This document shows, piece after piece, positions 9,838-22,116 of a stretch of DNA of 64,000 bases. The first letter of the stretch is position 1. Every line of letters starts with the position of its first letter. The notes below the pieces were generated by a model that worked only from the letters and a program-made list of their open reading frames with translations, ran no database searches and was not told the DNA's origin. The stretch is from the NCBI GenBank assembly GCA_016858145.1, contig JAEHOE010000056.1, forward strand, positions 1 through 64,000, read 5' to 3'. The position numbers and the translations under genes are program-made. This DNA is from Edaphochlamys debaryana. Its lineage: Eukaryota; Chlorophyta; Chlorophyceae; Chlamydomonadales.

Positions 9838-12800
9838 ATGAAGGGCGGCAAAGGCGCTGCGCAGGCGGGCAACCGTAAGCAGGCGTCTCAGCAGGCTGCT
9901 GAGTCTGAAAGCGACATCGAGGACGGCGAGCTGCCGGGCGAGCAGCTGCAGGACTACGCGGCTCCGCCCAGCCCCCCGCACAAGCAACGCAAGCTCGCTC
10001 CCGGGGACGTGCGCACCGGCAGCCCCCAGGGCAACTTGGAGCGCGCCCAAGGCGGGGGCAAGGCGGCGCAGGACAGCCCTGCAGCCAAACGCAAGAAGGG
10101 GCCTGGGGGGAAACAGGGGCACGGCCAGGGGCAGGACGAGGGCGCGAATGGCAGCGGTCCCTCTGTTGCCGCCAGCCGTGCCGCCCTCAAGGCCCGCCTG
10201 GAGGGGCTGATGGCGCCAGATGCAGGCGCCGGGGGCTCAGGGGGCGCCGCCGGTGGAGGCAGCAGCGCGGGCCATTCGCGGCCGGCGGCTGGCGGCCAGG
10301 GCGGCGGCAAGTACGTGGCGGACGTGTATAAGGACGTGAGTGGACCCAGGAGGGGGAAGCGGCGGCGCTCCTTACGTAAATACCACGCCAGCGCGACCCT
10401 TCCCTTCCCTTCCTTCCTGACACTGCACTTCTGTCGCTATCCCCGCGCCGCCCTCACCGGTACCCGCCAGGCCCGGCCCAGTGTGGAGATCAAGGGCCCC
10501 GGGGGCAGGGGCGTGTCGGGCGCCGGCGGCAACCCCCAGGCGCAGGTCCGGCTGGCGGACGTGCAGGCGCTGGCGGCGTGGGCGCTGTCCCCGGGCAGCA
10601 GCGCACTGGTGGAGGCCCCGCGGTGGGCGTTCGTCAAGGTGGGGCCGTGTGGGAGTAGGGTAGGTGGCCCGCTGAGTCCTCTTACGGTTTCTGCAGGTAA
10701 TACTCGATCGGCTGACAGCTGCGGATGCCTCCTGACCCGACCTGTGCGCCCGCGGTTCCTGGCCCTCGACCCTCTGCAGAACAAGCCCCTGGTCCGGGGG
10801 GTGGTGCTGGTGCTGGCCTCGGGCCTCAGCGCCTCCATGCTGGCGGACAAGGCGGTGAGGGGGGGGCGGCCGCGGGTGGGGGGTGGGGACTCCGCGGGGC
10901 AGGGCAGGTGTCTGTCAACCTGCCCGACATGCGAACCTGACTACACATATCTTCCTCCCTCGCCCTTGCGCTCCACAGCATCTGCTCCCCTTCCTGTGCG
11001 GCCTCAAGGCCCGCTGTGGGGCCGCCACCGTGCTCACCACGCCCCAGACCCGGCCAGGTAGGGCGGGGCTGCCTGGGGAAAGGCTGCCTCCCTGGCCCGC
11101 CTGGAGCCGCAGTCGTGCCGCTGGAGCCCTTGCTACCTTTTTCATAGCATCAGGGCTGTTCCTCCCGCTCTGCCCCCCGCCCCCAGCCCAGAGCACCGCC
11201 GAGCTGCTGACCACCAAGCTGGCCCCCCGCGCCGCCAAGCGCAAGCGGCAGCCCGGGGAGCCGGAGGGGGAGGGCGAGGGGGCCGGTGCGGGAACGGATG
11301 GGCGCGACGGGGGCAGCAAGGGCAAGGCAGGCGGGGCCAAAGCGAAGGGCGGCGGCAGGGGCGCTGCGCATGAGAGCGCCCCTCCGGCCCCCGGGCTGCC
11401 GCCCGGCCCCTTCCCGCCCTCCCACTACGTGGCCTCTCTGGAGGAGCTGCGCGCCCACAACTACCCCCTGCCCCTGCTGGAGGAGGCGCAGGGCGGGGAG
11501 GGAGCGGCGGGGGGCGCGCGGAAGGAAGAGCAGGGAGCAGGCGCCGACGGCGGGGGCGGGGGCGACGGCGAGGGCGGAGGCCGTCTGGTGTGCCCGCCAG
11601 GCTTCGTGGCGACCAAGCCGTCGGGTGAGCGGGGGCAGGGCCGGACCTGCGAGACCCCGCTGCCGCTCGTGGCCTTGAGCCGCTCCGTCCGCACCGCTCA
11701 GCCCCTTCTCTCCGCCCTTCCCCCCCCCCAGGCGACCCCTCCGCCTCCGAGCGCATGGTGGCTCTGGACTGCGAGATGTGCATCACGGAGGCAGGCTTCG
11801 AGCTCACGCGCCTCACGCTGGTGGCGGGGCCGGGCTGGGGGCCGGGCACGCAGGCGGCACGCGACGCCGAGGCGCTGCGGGAGAGCTGGGCGCAGCGCTT
11901 TGGGCCACCGGTGCCGGCCCCCACCGCCAGCCCGCCGGCAGCCGGAGACAACAAGACGGGGCCGGTGGCCGGAGGCGGCAAGGCGGCTGGAAGCAGCGGC
12001 TCCGGCAGCGCTGGCGGCGACGCCTCGGCCCCTGTGTCTGGCTCCTCCGCCTCCGGCTTCCCGGTGGGCTGCGTGCTGCTGGACGCCCTGGTGCTGCCGC
12101 GGCGGCCCATCACGGACTACAACACGCGCTACAGCGGCATCACGCCCGCCATGCTGCAGGTGGGGCAGCGGCGAGGCGGGGGCGGGAGGGGGGGCTGCTG
12201 GAAAGGAGAATGAGAGGGGGGGCTCAGCAGGTGTGCAAGCCACTAGAGGTCTGAGCCCGCTGCTCCTGCTTCTGCGCCCGCACTCCGCAGGGCTGCAAGG
12301 TCCGGCTGGAGGATGCCCAGGTGGGGGGGAGGGGATCGGGCGGGGAAGAGGCAGCTGTGCGTGCACGACCAGAGGCGCTCTCCCGGGACTTTCCCCACCT
12401 ATCCGCAGCCCTCCAGCGCCCCCAAGTGCCGTATTCCTTCTCACCACCGCCACCCCGCCCCTAAACCCCCTCACCCCCGACACCCCCAGTCCGCCCTGCT
12501 CGCCCTGCTGCCCGCCGAGGCGCTGCTGGTGGGGCACGCGCTGGAGAACGACCTGCGCGCGCTGGCCGCCTGCCACGGCCGCCTGCTGGACACGGCGCTG
12601 CTGTTCCCGCACCCCAAGGGGCCGCCCTTCAAGTCTGCACTCAAGGTGGGGACGGGGAGGCGTTGAGACCTGGGCGGCTGGAGCTCGGGACGGAGTGTTT
12701 GAGATACGTTCGAGTCCCTGTGAGACCATCACCGCCCTACGCCCCGATTCCCTGGCGTCGGCGCGATCTTGCTCAGCAACCAACGCCCTGCGCCCCCCCC

Positions 12801-14456
12801 CCCCCAGATCCTGGCCCGGCGCTACCTGCGGCGCTCCATCCAGGAGGGCAGCCACGACTCCGCCGTGGACGCCCGCACCGCCCTGGACCTGGTGCTGCTC
12901 AAGATCAAGAACGGTGGGGAGGGAGGGGGGGAGAGGGCGGGTGGGGGATGGCCACACGGTACATCGAGCCCCTCCGACAGGTTGCTACACAGCTCCCAAC
13001 CCGTGCCCCCAACGGCGACCCCGCTACTGCCGCCTTTGGTCTCTCCCAACCTGCAGGCCCCACGTACGGCGCTGGCGGCTCCGGCCCCCACGCCCAGGCG
13101 CCCAAGCTGGCGGACGTGCTGTCGGCTCAGTGCGGCACCCGCTGCTGCCTGGTGGACCGACACGACGTGCTGGGGCGGTGAGCGGGGGGGTGGAGGGGCT
13201 GTTTCAGGGAAGGGGGTGCGGCCGCGGCATCTGCCCTGTACCCAACAACGGGTCTGCCCCCCAGCATCCACTGCGCTTCGTCACTGCGCGCCTCTCTCTA
13301 CTGGCTCCCTCTCCCTCATGCACGTGCCCCCTCCGCCCTCCGCCCCCCGCCCTTCTCCCATCCCCCGCCCCCAGCTACGTGACGGGCTCCACTGCGGCGG
13401 TGCCCGTGGCCTCGGACGACGACGCCGTGGGCACCGCGGGGCGGCAGGCGGGCAGCGGCACGTACGGCTTCGTGTGGACGCAGCTGACGGAGCTGTCCAC
13501 CTTCCTGTTCAGAAGGTGGGGCCACGGCCGGAAGGGGGGGACCCGGGGGGCTTGTTTGTTTACGACCGCAGCGGAGAGCTCTTTGAAGACTGCAAGAACT
13601 TGCTGGGGCAAAGGCAGGCATGCCCGGGCAACGTAGGGCCCTTCCTGCCCTCCCGCTGACCGCAGGGCCCGGCACCACGCCCGCGCGGCTCTGGAGCGGG
13701 AGCTGGCGGAGCTGGACGCTCAGGCGGCGGCGGAGCAGGGGGCGGATGAGGCGGGGGGGGCCGTGCAGCCAAAAGCTCATGGTGGGACCAGCGCTGCGGC
13801 CAACGGACAGCCAGCGGGGGCCCGCTCCAGCACGCCCCACTCGTCGCAGCCCTCTGCCAGCCCCGGCTCCGGCTCCGGCCCCGACTACTCGGATGCGGCG
13901 CTGGATGCGGTGCTGCGGTCCTACGACGGGCGGCTGCAGGCGCTGTGGGGGGCCCTCCCGGAGCGGTGGATGCTGGTGGTGGCCACGGGGGCGGGCGACA
14001 CGGCAGAGTACGACAGGTGGGGACGGCACCCCGGCCCGCTGGTGTTCCGGCGCCTAGCGGGCAACTCTAGCTTGGTTCCCTGCACCTCACATGTACCTCG
14101 TTTCACGACTTGTGGCCGTTGCGTCAGCCCTCGCCCTCGCCATCCCCTTGTGCCTCCACACACATAACCAGGCGCTACGAGCAGCGCTGCAAGCGATGCG
14201 CGGCGGACTCTGGCCTCCCAGCCTGGTCACAGGTGAGGCGCGGGAGGCGTAGTCTGCCAGCAGCGGTCATGCCCTTCGCTCTCCACCCGGCGCTCGCAAC
14301 AGTACCCTATCCTTGCCATGAAGCCCCATTCATTGACCCCCCAACCACCCCCGCCCACCCCAGGCCGAGGAGACTGCGCTGCACGAGTTCGGGGCGCTGC
14401 AGGTGCAGGGGCTGGCCTTTGCGGCGATGAAGGGAGACGGCCGGGAGGCGGGGTAG
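9838..14456 (+). CDS. REX1/REXO5-type DEDDh 3'-5' RNA exonuclease
   Basis: Fourteen exons (9838-10335, 10471-10638, 10780-10854, 10979-11057, 11187-11624, 11732-12159, 12291-12320, 12490-12645, 12808-12913, 13057-13177, 13375-13515, 13666-14016, 14172-14232, 14364-14456) join in phase to 914 residues. The exonuclease core starts with VALDCEMC near residue 430 (Exo I: D and E). Exo II is GHALENDLRAL near 590, and Exo III is HDSAVDARTALDLV near 640 (catalytic His and Asp), so all DEDDh residues are present. Upstream of the core, a VLVLASGL segment and HYVASLEELRAHNYPLP resemble the N-terminal region of REX1/REXO5 proteins. The extreme N-terminus is Lys/Gly-rich, fitting nuclear or nucleolar location. 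The family trims rRNA, snoRNA and other RNA 3' ends. The 30-base exon 12291-12320 supplies the usual GCKVRLEDAQ link. Which subfamily it belongs to is uncertain. Confidence 0.9.
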
Positions 14457-14562
14457 GGGACCGAGCTCGTGCGGCAGGCTAGGGTGGCGGGCGCAGGTAC
14501 ACGGGTGGCACCCCTGGGAGACGATGCAGTCGGCGATGGGGCATGCAAAGGTAGATGCTGCC

Positions 14563-14567
14563 TGTAA
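14563..14567 (+). terminator. Candidate poly(A) signal TGTAA
   Basis: TGTAA, the usual green-algal polyadenylation motif, lies 107 bases after the exonuclease stop codon. It sits opposite a TGTAA for the convergent gene 40 bases further on. Confidence 0.55.
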
Positions 14568-14606
14568 AACGCTGACGGCGCGCCTTGTGCCATGCCGTGT
14601 TACCGG

Positions 14607-14611
14607 TTACA
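14607..14611 (-). terminator. Candidate poly(A) signal TGTAA (minus strand)
   Basis: TTACA on the plus strand is TGTAA on the minus strand, 302 bases beyond the DGS1-like stop codon. If both signals are used, the convergent transcripts would overlap slightly at their 3' ends. Confidence 0.45.
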
Positions 14612-14912
14612 CTCACAGACAGCGGCACATGGCATCATTCCAGCTTTCCAGGGGCCGTCTGGGGCAGACAGAGCAGACCGCATGGTGCTGTCGCGATATT
14701 CCGCTTGCCCGCAGCCAAAGCCCCTCGCATCCACCCGTAGTGAAACCAGCTTGCACAGATGGAGTCCGGTCCTAGGTGCAGACTCTGGTTTGCACCAGCC
14801 TGTTCCGCTGCCCGCCTACCCCGGAGCTCCGCCTCACACGGGGGGGCACACGGCACGCACCGCATCCCACCGCTTCGGCTCCCCTCCACACGCCCTGGCC
14901 CGCCCCCAGCGC

Positions 14913-17900
14913 CTAGGTCTTGAACACCGAGTAGGTGCGCACCATGCGGCCGTGGACGGCCAGCCGCTCCGCCGCGCTGCCCGGGGCCGCCAGGCGCAGC
15001 AGCTCCTCCGCCAGCGGCCGCCAGTCGCTGAAGCGCGAGGTGCGGTCCGCCCGCGCGTACAGCGCCACCAGCTCCCCGTACAGCCGGGCCAGGCGGAACG
15101 CCACCTCGCCCTCCGCCTCGGCCAGCGCCTGGGCGGGGAGCGGGGTGGGGGGAAGGCGGGGCGGGAGGTCAACAGAGAGGCAGGTGGTTGAGTGTTTGCG
15201 CAGCCACGGGAAAGGAGCGCCCTCCATCGAAAGTCGCTTCTCCCACCTGCGCGGCGGCTGCCGCCTGCTCGGGCGAGAGCAGGGGGTCTGCGGGCGCCTG
15301 CGCTGTGCGCAGCGCCTCTAGGGCCACCTCGAGGCCCGCCATGGCGAGGCGGGCGGGCACGGCGGCGCGGCGGGGGTCGGGGGCGCGCGGGATGAGCAGC
15401 CTGGGGGGGGGGGGCACAAGGAGAGGCGGCAGGGAAGAGCGGCTCAGCTAGGCATAGCAGCCCAGACGAGGCACCCGCAAGCCACCCCGCACCAGGCGCC
15501 CCACCTCGCCAGCCCCGCCGCCGCCGCCAGGCTGGCCCCGAGCGCCGGCAGCGCCGCCAGCAGGGACATGGTGAGCTCGTTGGCGCGCAGGATCTGGTCC
15601 AGCCGCAGCATGGCTGCCTCGCCGTCCACCTTGACGTGCTGGACCTGAAAGCCGGGGGGGGGCAGGGAGCGGGCGTGGAGAGGGGTGAGTGGGAGGGCAT
15701 ATGGTTGCCAAGGGCAGGGCGGGCGCAAGACGGGCCGGTAGCACGTTGCCACACAGCGGCGCAGTGTGGGCCGGCAGCGCTCGGCCCCGCCCCACCTGGA
15801 TGAGCAGCGCCCGCGCCAGGTCCCCCGCCAGCAGCCCCCGCAGCGGCCGCCGCAGCTCCTCCTCGTACGCCCGCATCACCACGCCCATGCCCGCGGCCAG
15901 GGCGGGGTCGGCGGAGCCGGGGGCGTCAGAGGGCACCAGCGCGGAGGGAGAGCCCGAGCCCGAGCCCGCGGCCCCAGCGCCCGCCCCCGCGCCCCCCGGC
16001 CCCGGGGGGTGGTCCGCTGCGAAGTCCGCCAGCATGCGCGCCAGGGAGCCGCGGCTGGACTCGAAGTCGGCGGAGGACACGATGGCGGGGCGCTGGCGGA
16101 AGGTGGTGAACAGCTCGTCGCTGGGGGGCGGGCAGGGGAGGGGGGTTGGGCGGGGAGGGCCAGCGTATGGACAATTTCACAATTTGAAAGAAATAAGCAG
16201 GGGGCCGAGGTGAAACCGAAGCCTTCACGGCGAACCCCGCGCTCCCCACCTCACGGCCGCCAGGGGTGCGGCCACGTGGGTGGCGAGGGCAGAGCGGACG
16301 GCCGCCACCGCCTCGCGCAGCCAGCTGCGGGGGGGCCGAAGAGAGGGGGGGGAGTAGGGGTCAGGGCTGGCGCCGAGGCGTGGAGCAGCGGGGAGCCTCG
16401 ACGCCACCCCGTAGAGATGTGTGCTGAAGCATTACGGGAGGAGCTGTGAGAGCGGCACGGCACAACTTCCGCCTGCAAGGGCCCGAATCATTCCCCCCCG
16501 CCCCCACCGGTCCAGGTCGTCGCTCCCCGCCAGGCGGCTGTGCCGCACCAGGAACCAGCCGCCGTACGCCAGCGCCGCCCCCGCAGCCGCGTAGCGCAGC
16601 CAGTGCCGCTGCAGGGAGCTGGGCATGGCGGCGGCGGCGGGCACTGCAGCCAGCGGGCCTGGGAAGGGCGTGGGGGCATGGAGGTACGTTGGGCTGACTG
16701 CGGAGAAGGTGCCCTCGCACGTCCAGCGGCATCTCCCCCACAGGGCTTCTCAGTGGTCAACCCCACTGCTGCAGGCAACTCACCGGAGAGCGCAGCAGCC
16801 CTCCTCGCCGCCGACAGCGCCGACCGCGCAGTGCCCCCACCGCTGCTGAGCACCAGCTCCGAGGCAGGCGCAACGGCCTCGGCGGGAGCTGAGGCTTGGG
16901 TGGGGGCCTGAGCCGGCTTCCCCTCCGCTGCAAGGGGGCCCTGGGCGCCCCCCTGTGCCTCCTCGGCTCCTAGCGCGTGTGCCGCCAGGGGCCTCAGCGC
17001 CAGCAGCCGCAGCAGCGCCCCCAGCTCCGCCGCCAGAGAGGGGGGGCTGCGGGGCCCGCCCGCGGGCCCCTGCGGCGCCTCCGCGGCCCCCGTGAGGCCC
17101 TCCAGCGCCGCCCGCATGCCCCGCACCGCCCGCCGCACCGCCGCCTCAGCGGCCTGGCGGGGAGGGGGAGGGGGATCCAAGGCGGGTGAAGAAGGGGGCG
17201 GAGGAGAGGCTTCTTGAGGCCCCGGGTGGGAGGTGCAGCAATGTTGAGCAGTTTACGAGGTCATGCAAAGGCACAGCCCGCCGTACACGCCCCTACCCGG
17301 GGCGCACCTGCAGTTGCCGCTCCGCTCCAGAGCCGGGTCCCGGTGCCCCCGCCGCGCCCCCCGCCGCGAAGCCCCCCCGGGAGGGTAGCCTCCAGGCAGC
17401 CCCCGAGCCATGGCCGTGGGCGGGCACCGGGGGTGAGGGGCTCAAGTCCAGGCGCAGGTGGTCTGAGGGGGAGAGGGAAGGGGAGTGCCCTCGAGGAGTG
17501 CCCTCCAGGCGCTGGGACAGGGGCGGAGCACGCCCGGTGGAAGCTTGTGCAGGTCACTAGTGCCGGTTGTCCCTCCCACCCCCTGGCTCCCACCCGCCGC
17601 TTGCGTGAGCTCTGCGAGGGCCACTGTGAGCCGTGAGCGCAGCTCCCGGAGCAGCAGCACCTGGGGCGAGCGGAGGACGACGCAGGGAGGACCTGAAAGC
17701 GCTGCATGCAACCTCTGGGCACAGATTCCCCACCAACTGCCTACCCATTGCTCAAGGTCCTTGCCCGCTCCATGCCTGAAGGGACTAAAACGAAATGCAT
17801 CTGGGGCCTGCCCCACTCGCACGCCCCTCCGTTCCCGCGCCGCCCCACCCCCACTTCCCCGCCCGGCCCCCGCACCCGCTGCTGCATGAGGTCGGTGGCG

Positions 17901-18666
17901 CTGGAGCCGCCCTCGCCCTCCGCCGTGCCGCCCTCCGCCAGCCCCGCCAGCCGCAGCAGCCGCCGCGAGGCCGCCGCCACGTCAGCGGCGAAGGCGCCCG
18001 GGCCGCGGGCCAGCAGCATGAAGCTGGCGTGCGCCCAGCCGCCCCCCGCGGCCAGCGTGCGGCGCCAGAAGGTGAGGTGCTTGTCCACCGCCGTCAGGTC
18101 GGACAGCAGCCTGGAGGGTGGCCGGGGAGCAGGCAGAGAGGCCAGGAAGGGCTGGGCTGGGGCTCATCTGGCCAAGGGTCCCGCTTTCCCGGCTTGTCCC
18201 CAGGCTGATCTGTCCCCAGTACCCGCAGCAGCCTGGGGACAGAGCAGCCTGGGGACTGCCTGGGGACTGCTTGGGGACTGGGGACACAGCAGCCTGGGGG
18301 TGCTGTGGCTGGCCGGCCGGGCGCAGGCGGCTGTGGTATCCTCACAGCGCAGCCGCCCCTAGCCCTCACCCGCGCGTCCCCCTTTGCGCCCCGACTCCAC
18401 CCGGGACCCGCATGGCCCCCACCATAGGTCCCTCGGCATGCTCACCGGTCGTGTGCCAGCTGCGCGCACTGCACAGCTCGCAGCCAAGCCTCCGCGAGCC
18501 CCTCATCGCCGAGCGCCCGAAGCGCAAAGAGCTGGTCTTGCACGCGCACCCCATCCAACCCGCACACAGGCAGCGTGTCGGGAGTGGAGATGTACACATA
18601 CACCTTGGGAAGATCGGCGAGCGCGGCACGCAAGCGCGCCTGAACCGCCTGAACGTCGAGTTCCAT
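14913..18666 (-). CDS. DGS1: DGS1-like NCA2-domain mitochondrial membrane protein
   Basis: Eleven exons (18666-18446, 18110-17876, 17660-17594, 17462-17308, 17153-16784, 16658-16508, 16324-16250, 16120-15796, 15644-15505, 15400-15247, 15128-14913) join in phase to 702 residues. The C-terminal half carries the NCA2/DGS1 signature: a membrane-entry segment LRYAAAGAALAYGGWFLV near 370-390, then ALLIQVQHVKVDGEAAML and LDQILRANELTMSLLAALP near 530-560, followed by a hydrophobic Ala-rich segment. In Arabidopsis DGS1 is a mitochondrial outer-membrane protein linked to lipid trafficking and galactolipid metabolism; the yeast relative NCA2 affects expression of mitochondrial ATP synthase genes. The middle (about 160-330) is a poorly conserved Pro/Ala/Gly linker. 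The first intron (18111-18445) contains CCTGGGGAC repeats. Confidence 0.85.
18231..18300. repeat. Imperfect CCTGGGGAC repeats in DGS1 intron 1
   Basis: Five to six imperfect copies of a 10-18 base unit with core CCTGGGGACTG lie inside the first intron of the DGS1-like gene. This looks like a short, degenerate minisatellite with no coding role. Confidence 0.7.
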
Positions 18667-19370
18667 CCTCGATCACCGGGCAAGCCGCACGAGCCACAAG
18701 GCCACCCGCAAGTTGGCTATGCACGCATCCTGCTATGCATGTGTACATGGGCTGAGCTGGTTATGGGAAGTCGCGGAGCTGCACGCGCGGGCACGCCCTC
18801 AGCGACACGCTCTCACAGCCCCGCCGGCCCCCAACGCCCACTCAACCAGGCCCCCCACACACCGCCCAAACCTAGCACTTCACCTAAGTCTGAATCAACA
18901 GCGAGCGTAAGGGCACCTGGACCTGGCTGCGCGACCATTTCCTCCGCCGAATGGCGCCGACCGAGCGCGATGAGGGTTCGTTGGGCGCTTTCCACCGTGA
19001 CGTGGAAACGTGGTCGCACGAGCACACGGCACAGCTCTACCGCTGCGCGAAGCTAACACCCGCACAACAATAGCCCTTGCGCCTGGAGTGCAAGCGCGAC
19101 CTTGGTGTGCGCTCACTCGCTGTCCCTCAACTCCGCATCCCTGGAAGCGCGACAGCATCTACAGCGCTGTGCACCCCAGCAGCTGCAAGATAGCGACGCG
19201 CGGGCGCTCTGCGATGCTGCACCGTCCGTCCCTTGTGAGTGCTCATCGCGGCGCCACTGGGGCCTGCAGAGCCACCGTGGTGAGCTATGCGATGTCTCGG
19301 CGGTGGCGATGCGAGGTTCGGGTGAAGTCGTTTAACGCCCGAAGCGACCCGCTCACGCTTGCAGGCGCCG
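18667..19370. promoter_or_regulatory. Divergent promoter region
   Basis: About 700 bases separate the DGS1-like gene (minus) from the next gene (plus). GC is lower than in the coding sequence. No TATA box or known operator is recognised. A plus-strand frame reads into the downstream gene from here but looks like 5' UTR. Confidence 0.5.
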
Positions 19371-20813
19371 ATGAGTCGCCCAACTGCGCTTCACTGCCGC
19401 AACACTGCTCTGAGCGGTCCTGTGCACCGCACCACGCGCGCCGTGACAACTGCGGCGTCTCGCGGGCCTCTGGCCCTGACGAGCCCCGGCACCCGCCGGC
19501 CGCTCATGCCTGGTCGGCCCGGCCCAGCCAGCAGCCCCTCGCCCATCGCTTCATCGCTCGGCGTCCTTGCGGCTCGCGGCCCGGGGAAGCAGGGGTCGGG
19601 AGCACGGAAGGCCCTACCGCCCCCCCGCGTTGCCGCCATGGAGTGGGGCGGCGGCAGCGGGGTGGCCGCGCCCCTGCCCGTGCAGGCCTCGGCGCTGGTG
19701 GACATTCTCATCTCCCGCGCGCAGGCGGGGGCGCGGGCCGACCCCCTCATCTCCGCCTGCATCGAGGCGCTGGTGAGGCGGGGGTGGCCCAGGAGGGGAG
19801 GGGCGCAAGGGCTGCCTGACTCTCACTGTCGCTGTCCTCCTGCCGTCCCCCTAAAGCCTGAACACCGACCCCACGCCCTCTGCGCTTCCCCCCTCTGCCC
19901 CCAGACCGAGTCCCGGCGGCTGCGGCGGCTGCAGCCCAACCAGCTGGCCGGCGCCCTGGCCTCCCTGGCGGCCCTGGGCCGCAGCGCCGCGGAGCAGCTG
20001 GTCCTGGACCTGGACTCGGCCTGCTACCTGCACCCCTCCTTCGACCCCGCGGCCACCACGCAGGCCATGGCAGCGCTGGCAGCGCTGCACAGGGCCGCGC
20101 AGCCCCCTCCGGAGACCCCCGCTGCCACCACGGGGGCTGAGGACACGGGCGCTGTGGAGGCCCGCCCTGCAGTCGCAGCGGTGGCTCCCACACCGTCCTG
20201 GCGCCGCGCGACCGCCTCCGCCCCCCCTCGGAGCTCCGCCTGGGGCAGCGGCGCGGCGGCCCGGGGCTGGGCTCGCCGTTCCGTGGACGAGCCAGCGCCT
20301 GCGGCCCCACCCCCTGCCGCGCCGGAGCCTCAGGCGATCGCCGCTTGCACCCTCGCCTTTCCCTCGGCCGTGCACCTGCGGCTGAGCGGGGGCGGCTTCC
20401 GGAGCTTCTCCTACGACCAGCTGGCCAGCCTGCTCAAGGTGCGGGGAGGGAGGCGGGGGAGGGAGGCGGGGCCAGCTGAGTGAGCAAGTGTCAGGGAGGA
20501 CGTTGTGGATAGGGTCTAGCGCGGGCCCATGCCCGGCTGCACGGCTGGGCCACCGGTATGAGCACACTCCCCGTCCCTTCCCTTTCATGCTCTCTGCCTG
20601 CTCCCCCCCCAGTCCTTCCGCGCGCTGGGCTTCCACCTGGACGACTCCCTGGCCGAGGCCGTGGGCACGCACATGGCCCTGCAGCTGCTGGGCATGGAGG
20701 CCGAGGAGCGGGCGGAGGCGCTGGCGTCGGTGTGCGGCAGCGCGGACGAGGACGACCGCGCGTGCGCGGTGCTGTACGACGAGGCGGGGCCGCAGGCGGG
20801 GGCGGTCTGGTAA
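19371..20813 (+). CDS. Unrecognised protein, probably organelle-targeted, helical repeats
   Basis: Three exons (19371-19772, 19905-20438, 20613-20813) give 378 residues in phase. Residues 1-90 are rich in R, S, T, A and P with almost no acidic residues, like a transit peptide. The second exon has amphipathic helices with repeated LA(G/A)LAxLAALG and MAALAALH elements. That is reminiscent of octotricopeptide (OPR)-type helical repeats of algal organelle RNA-binding proteins, but too few are visible to call it. A Pro/Ala linker follows, then a helical C-terminus (FRALGFHLDDSLAEAVG). The assigned stop TAA sits inside TG|GTAAGG, a strong splice-donor match, so the gene could continue into downstream exons I could not identify. 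Confidence 0.6.
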
Positions 20814-22116
20814 GGGTGCTGCGGACCCGCCAGGAGTGGCATTGCTGCAGGTCAGGGGCGCCTTGGGTGCTGATTGTCGTCTCAGTGCGTCATCAGTTGC
20901 AGTGTGCGTGCAAGAGCCGGTTTGAGAAGAACACCTGTGGGGTGTGGGGGGCGCTCATTGCGGATCGGCAGCACCAAGATCCCAGTATTTTTGCCCCCAG
21001 TTTAGCCCTTTCCATGCAAACATGGGTTTTAGCAGGGGCGTGCCGAGTCATCGGGTGATGAACCTGTACAATAGCAACGATTTTGCGTGGCCAGGATTTG
21101 TATGTGGCGTTCAATGGCAAAGAGTAAAGCCATACTGGCACGCAGGAAGGCGGGCTCACCCCTGCCCTGGCCAACTTCAGTCCCCTTGTTGATACCGTTT
21201 TGCACATTGGCTTTTGCGTGGCTTGTGTGGCTTTTACAGCACTGGCGTGTGGGCTGATAATACTTAGCCCAGAAAGGCTGTACCGGCAGCGCACAAAAAG
21301 CCGGGGCCGACGTGGTGTGTGGCGACTGTGGGCCCATTGCCATGTCAGGCCATGTCCTTGACGGTCCGTGCAGGCCACACCAGGCAACTTAGGCGAGCGG
21401 GGGCAAGGCACACCTCGAAGGGGGGGAGGGCATGTAGGGCGTTGATGATATGCGCTCGGTAGGCCTTCGGTAGGTCTGTAACCGGTCACGGGACTCCTTG
21501 TGTCAAGTGTCAAGTGCAACTGTTCTCCTTGCACACCTTGTGTCGATTCACAAGGCTCCAAGCGTCCGAGCCTGCAGTGGCGCTCTATACGAAACTTATG
21601 ATGCTGCGTGCCCCCAACTGCGTGACTGACTTGCCCTGTAGTTCTGCATGAACATGCACACGCTGGCGGCATGCCGCATGTCCCCACGGCATGTCCCCAC
21701 AGCAAGTCCCCAAAACCCGACCCTGCGATGGCGTACCCATTGCCATAGTCAGTCTCAGATGATGTAAGTGAATAACCCAACGGGCGACGCAGCAGTGAAT
21801 GAGCTCGGCCTCGGCCTTCCGGCGCCCTTCGTCGGGCGATCCGGCGTCCAGTCCACACCAGCCCGCCGCAACATAGACGGGCCCATAACACACAATACAC
21901 ACCCCATATACACGCATCTCACACGCACTCAACCTGCGAGCACAGTAGCTGGAACCTTGCAATTCTGCGGCACATGCTGGCAAACAGCTGGCATACAGCT
22001 TCGCGGCAATAGCTGATGTTGATGCAACCTTGCAACAGTGACCACTCGATAGGCTTACCCTGACTTTCTGGAGTTCGACATTCTCGGCTCTGGCCTCCTT
22101 TGCTTGACGAGCGAGG
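20814..22116. other. Intergenic, lower GC
   Basis: 1.3 kb with no supported gene and clearly lower GC than the flanking exons. It contains short CATGTCCCCAC repeats around 21665-21710. It may hold a long 3' UTR, or missed exons, of the preceding gene and the promoter of the next. Confidence 0.5.

Larger units (their letters stand above)
14457..14912. other. Convergent intergenic region
   Basis: 456 bases between the stop codons of two convergent genes. Only 3' UTR-like sequence and the two TGTAA motifs are seen; no gene. Confidence 0.6.

Noticed and set aside
11142..12113. Antisense frames of 300-400 aa over the exonuclease gene
   Set aside because: They are Pro/Arg-rich shadows of exons whose sense strand encodes the DEDDh catalytic motifs.
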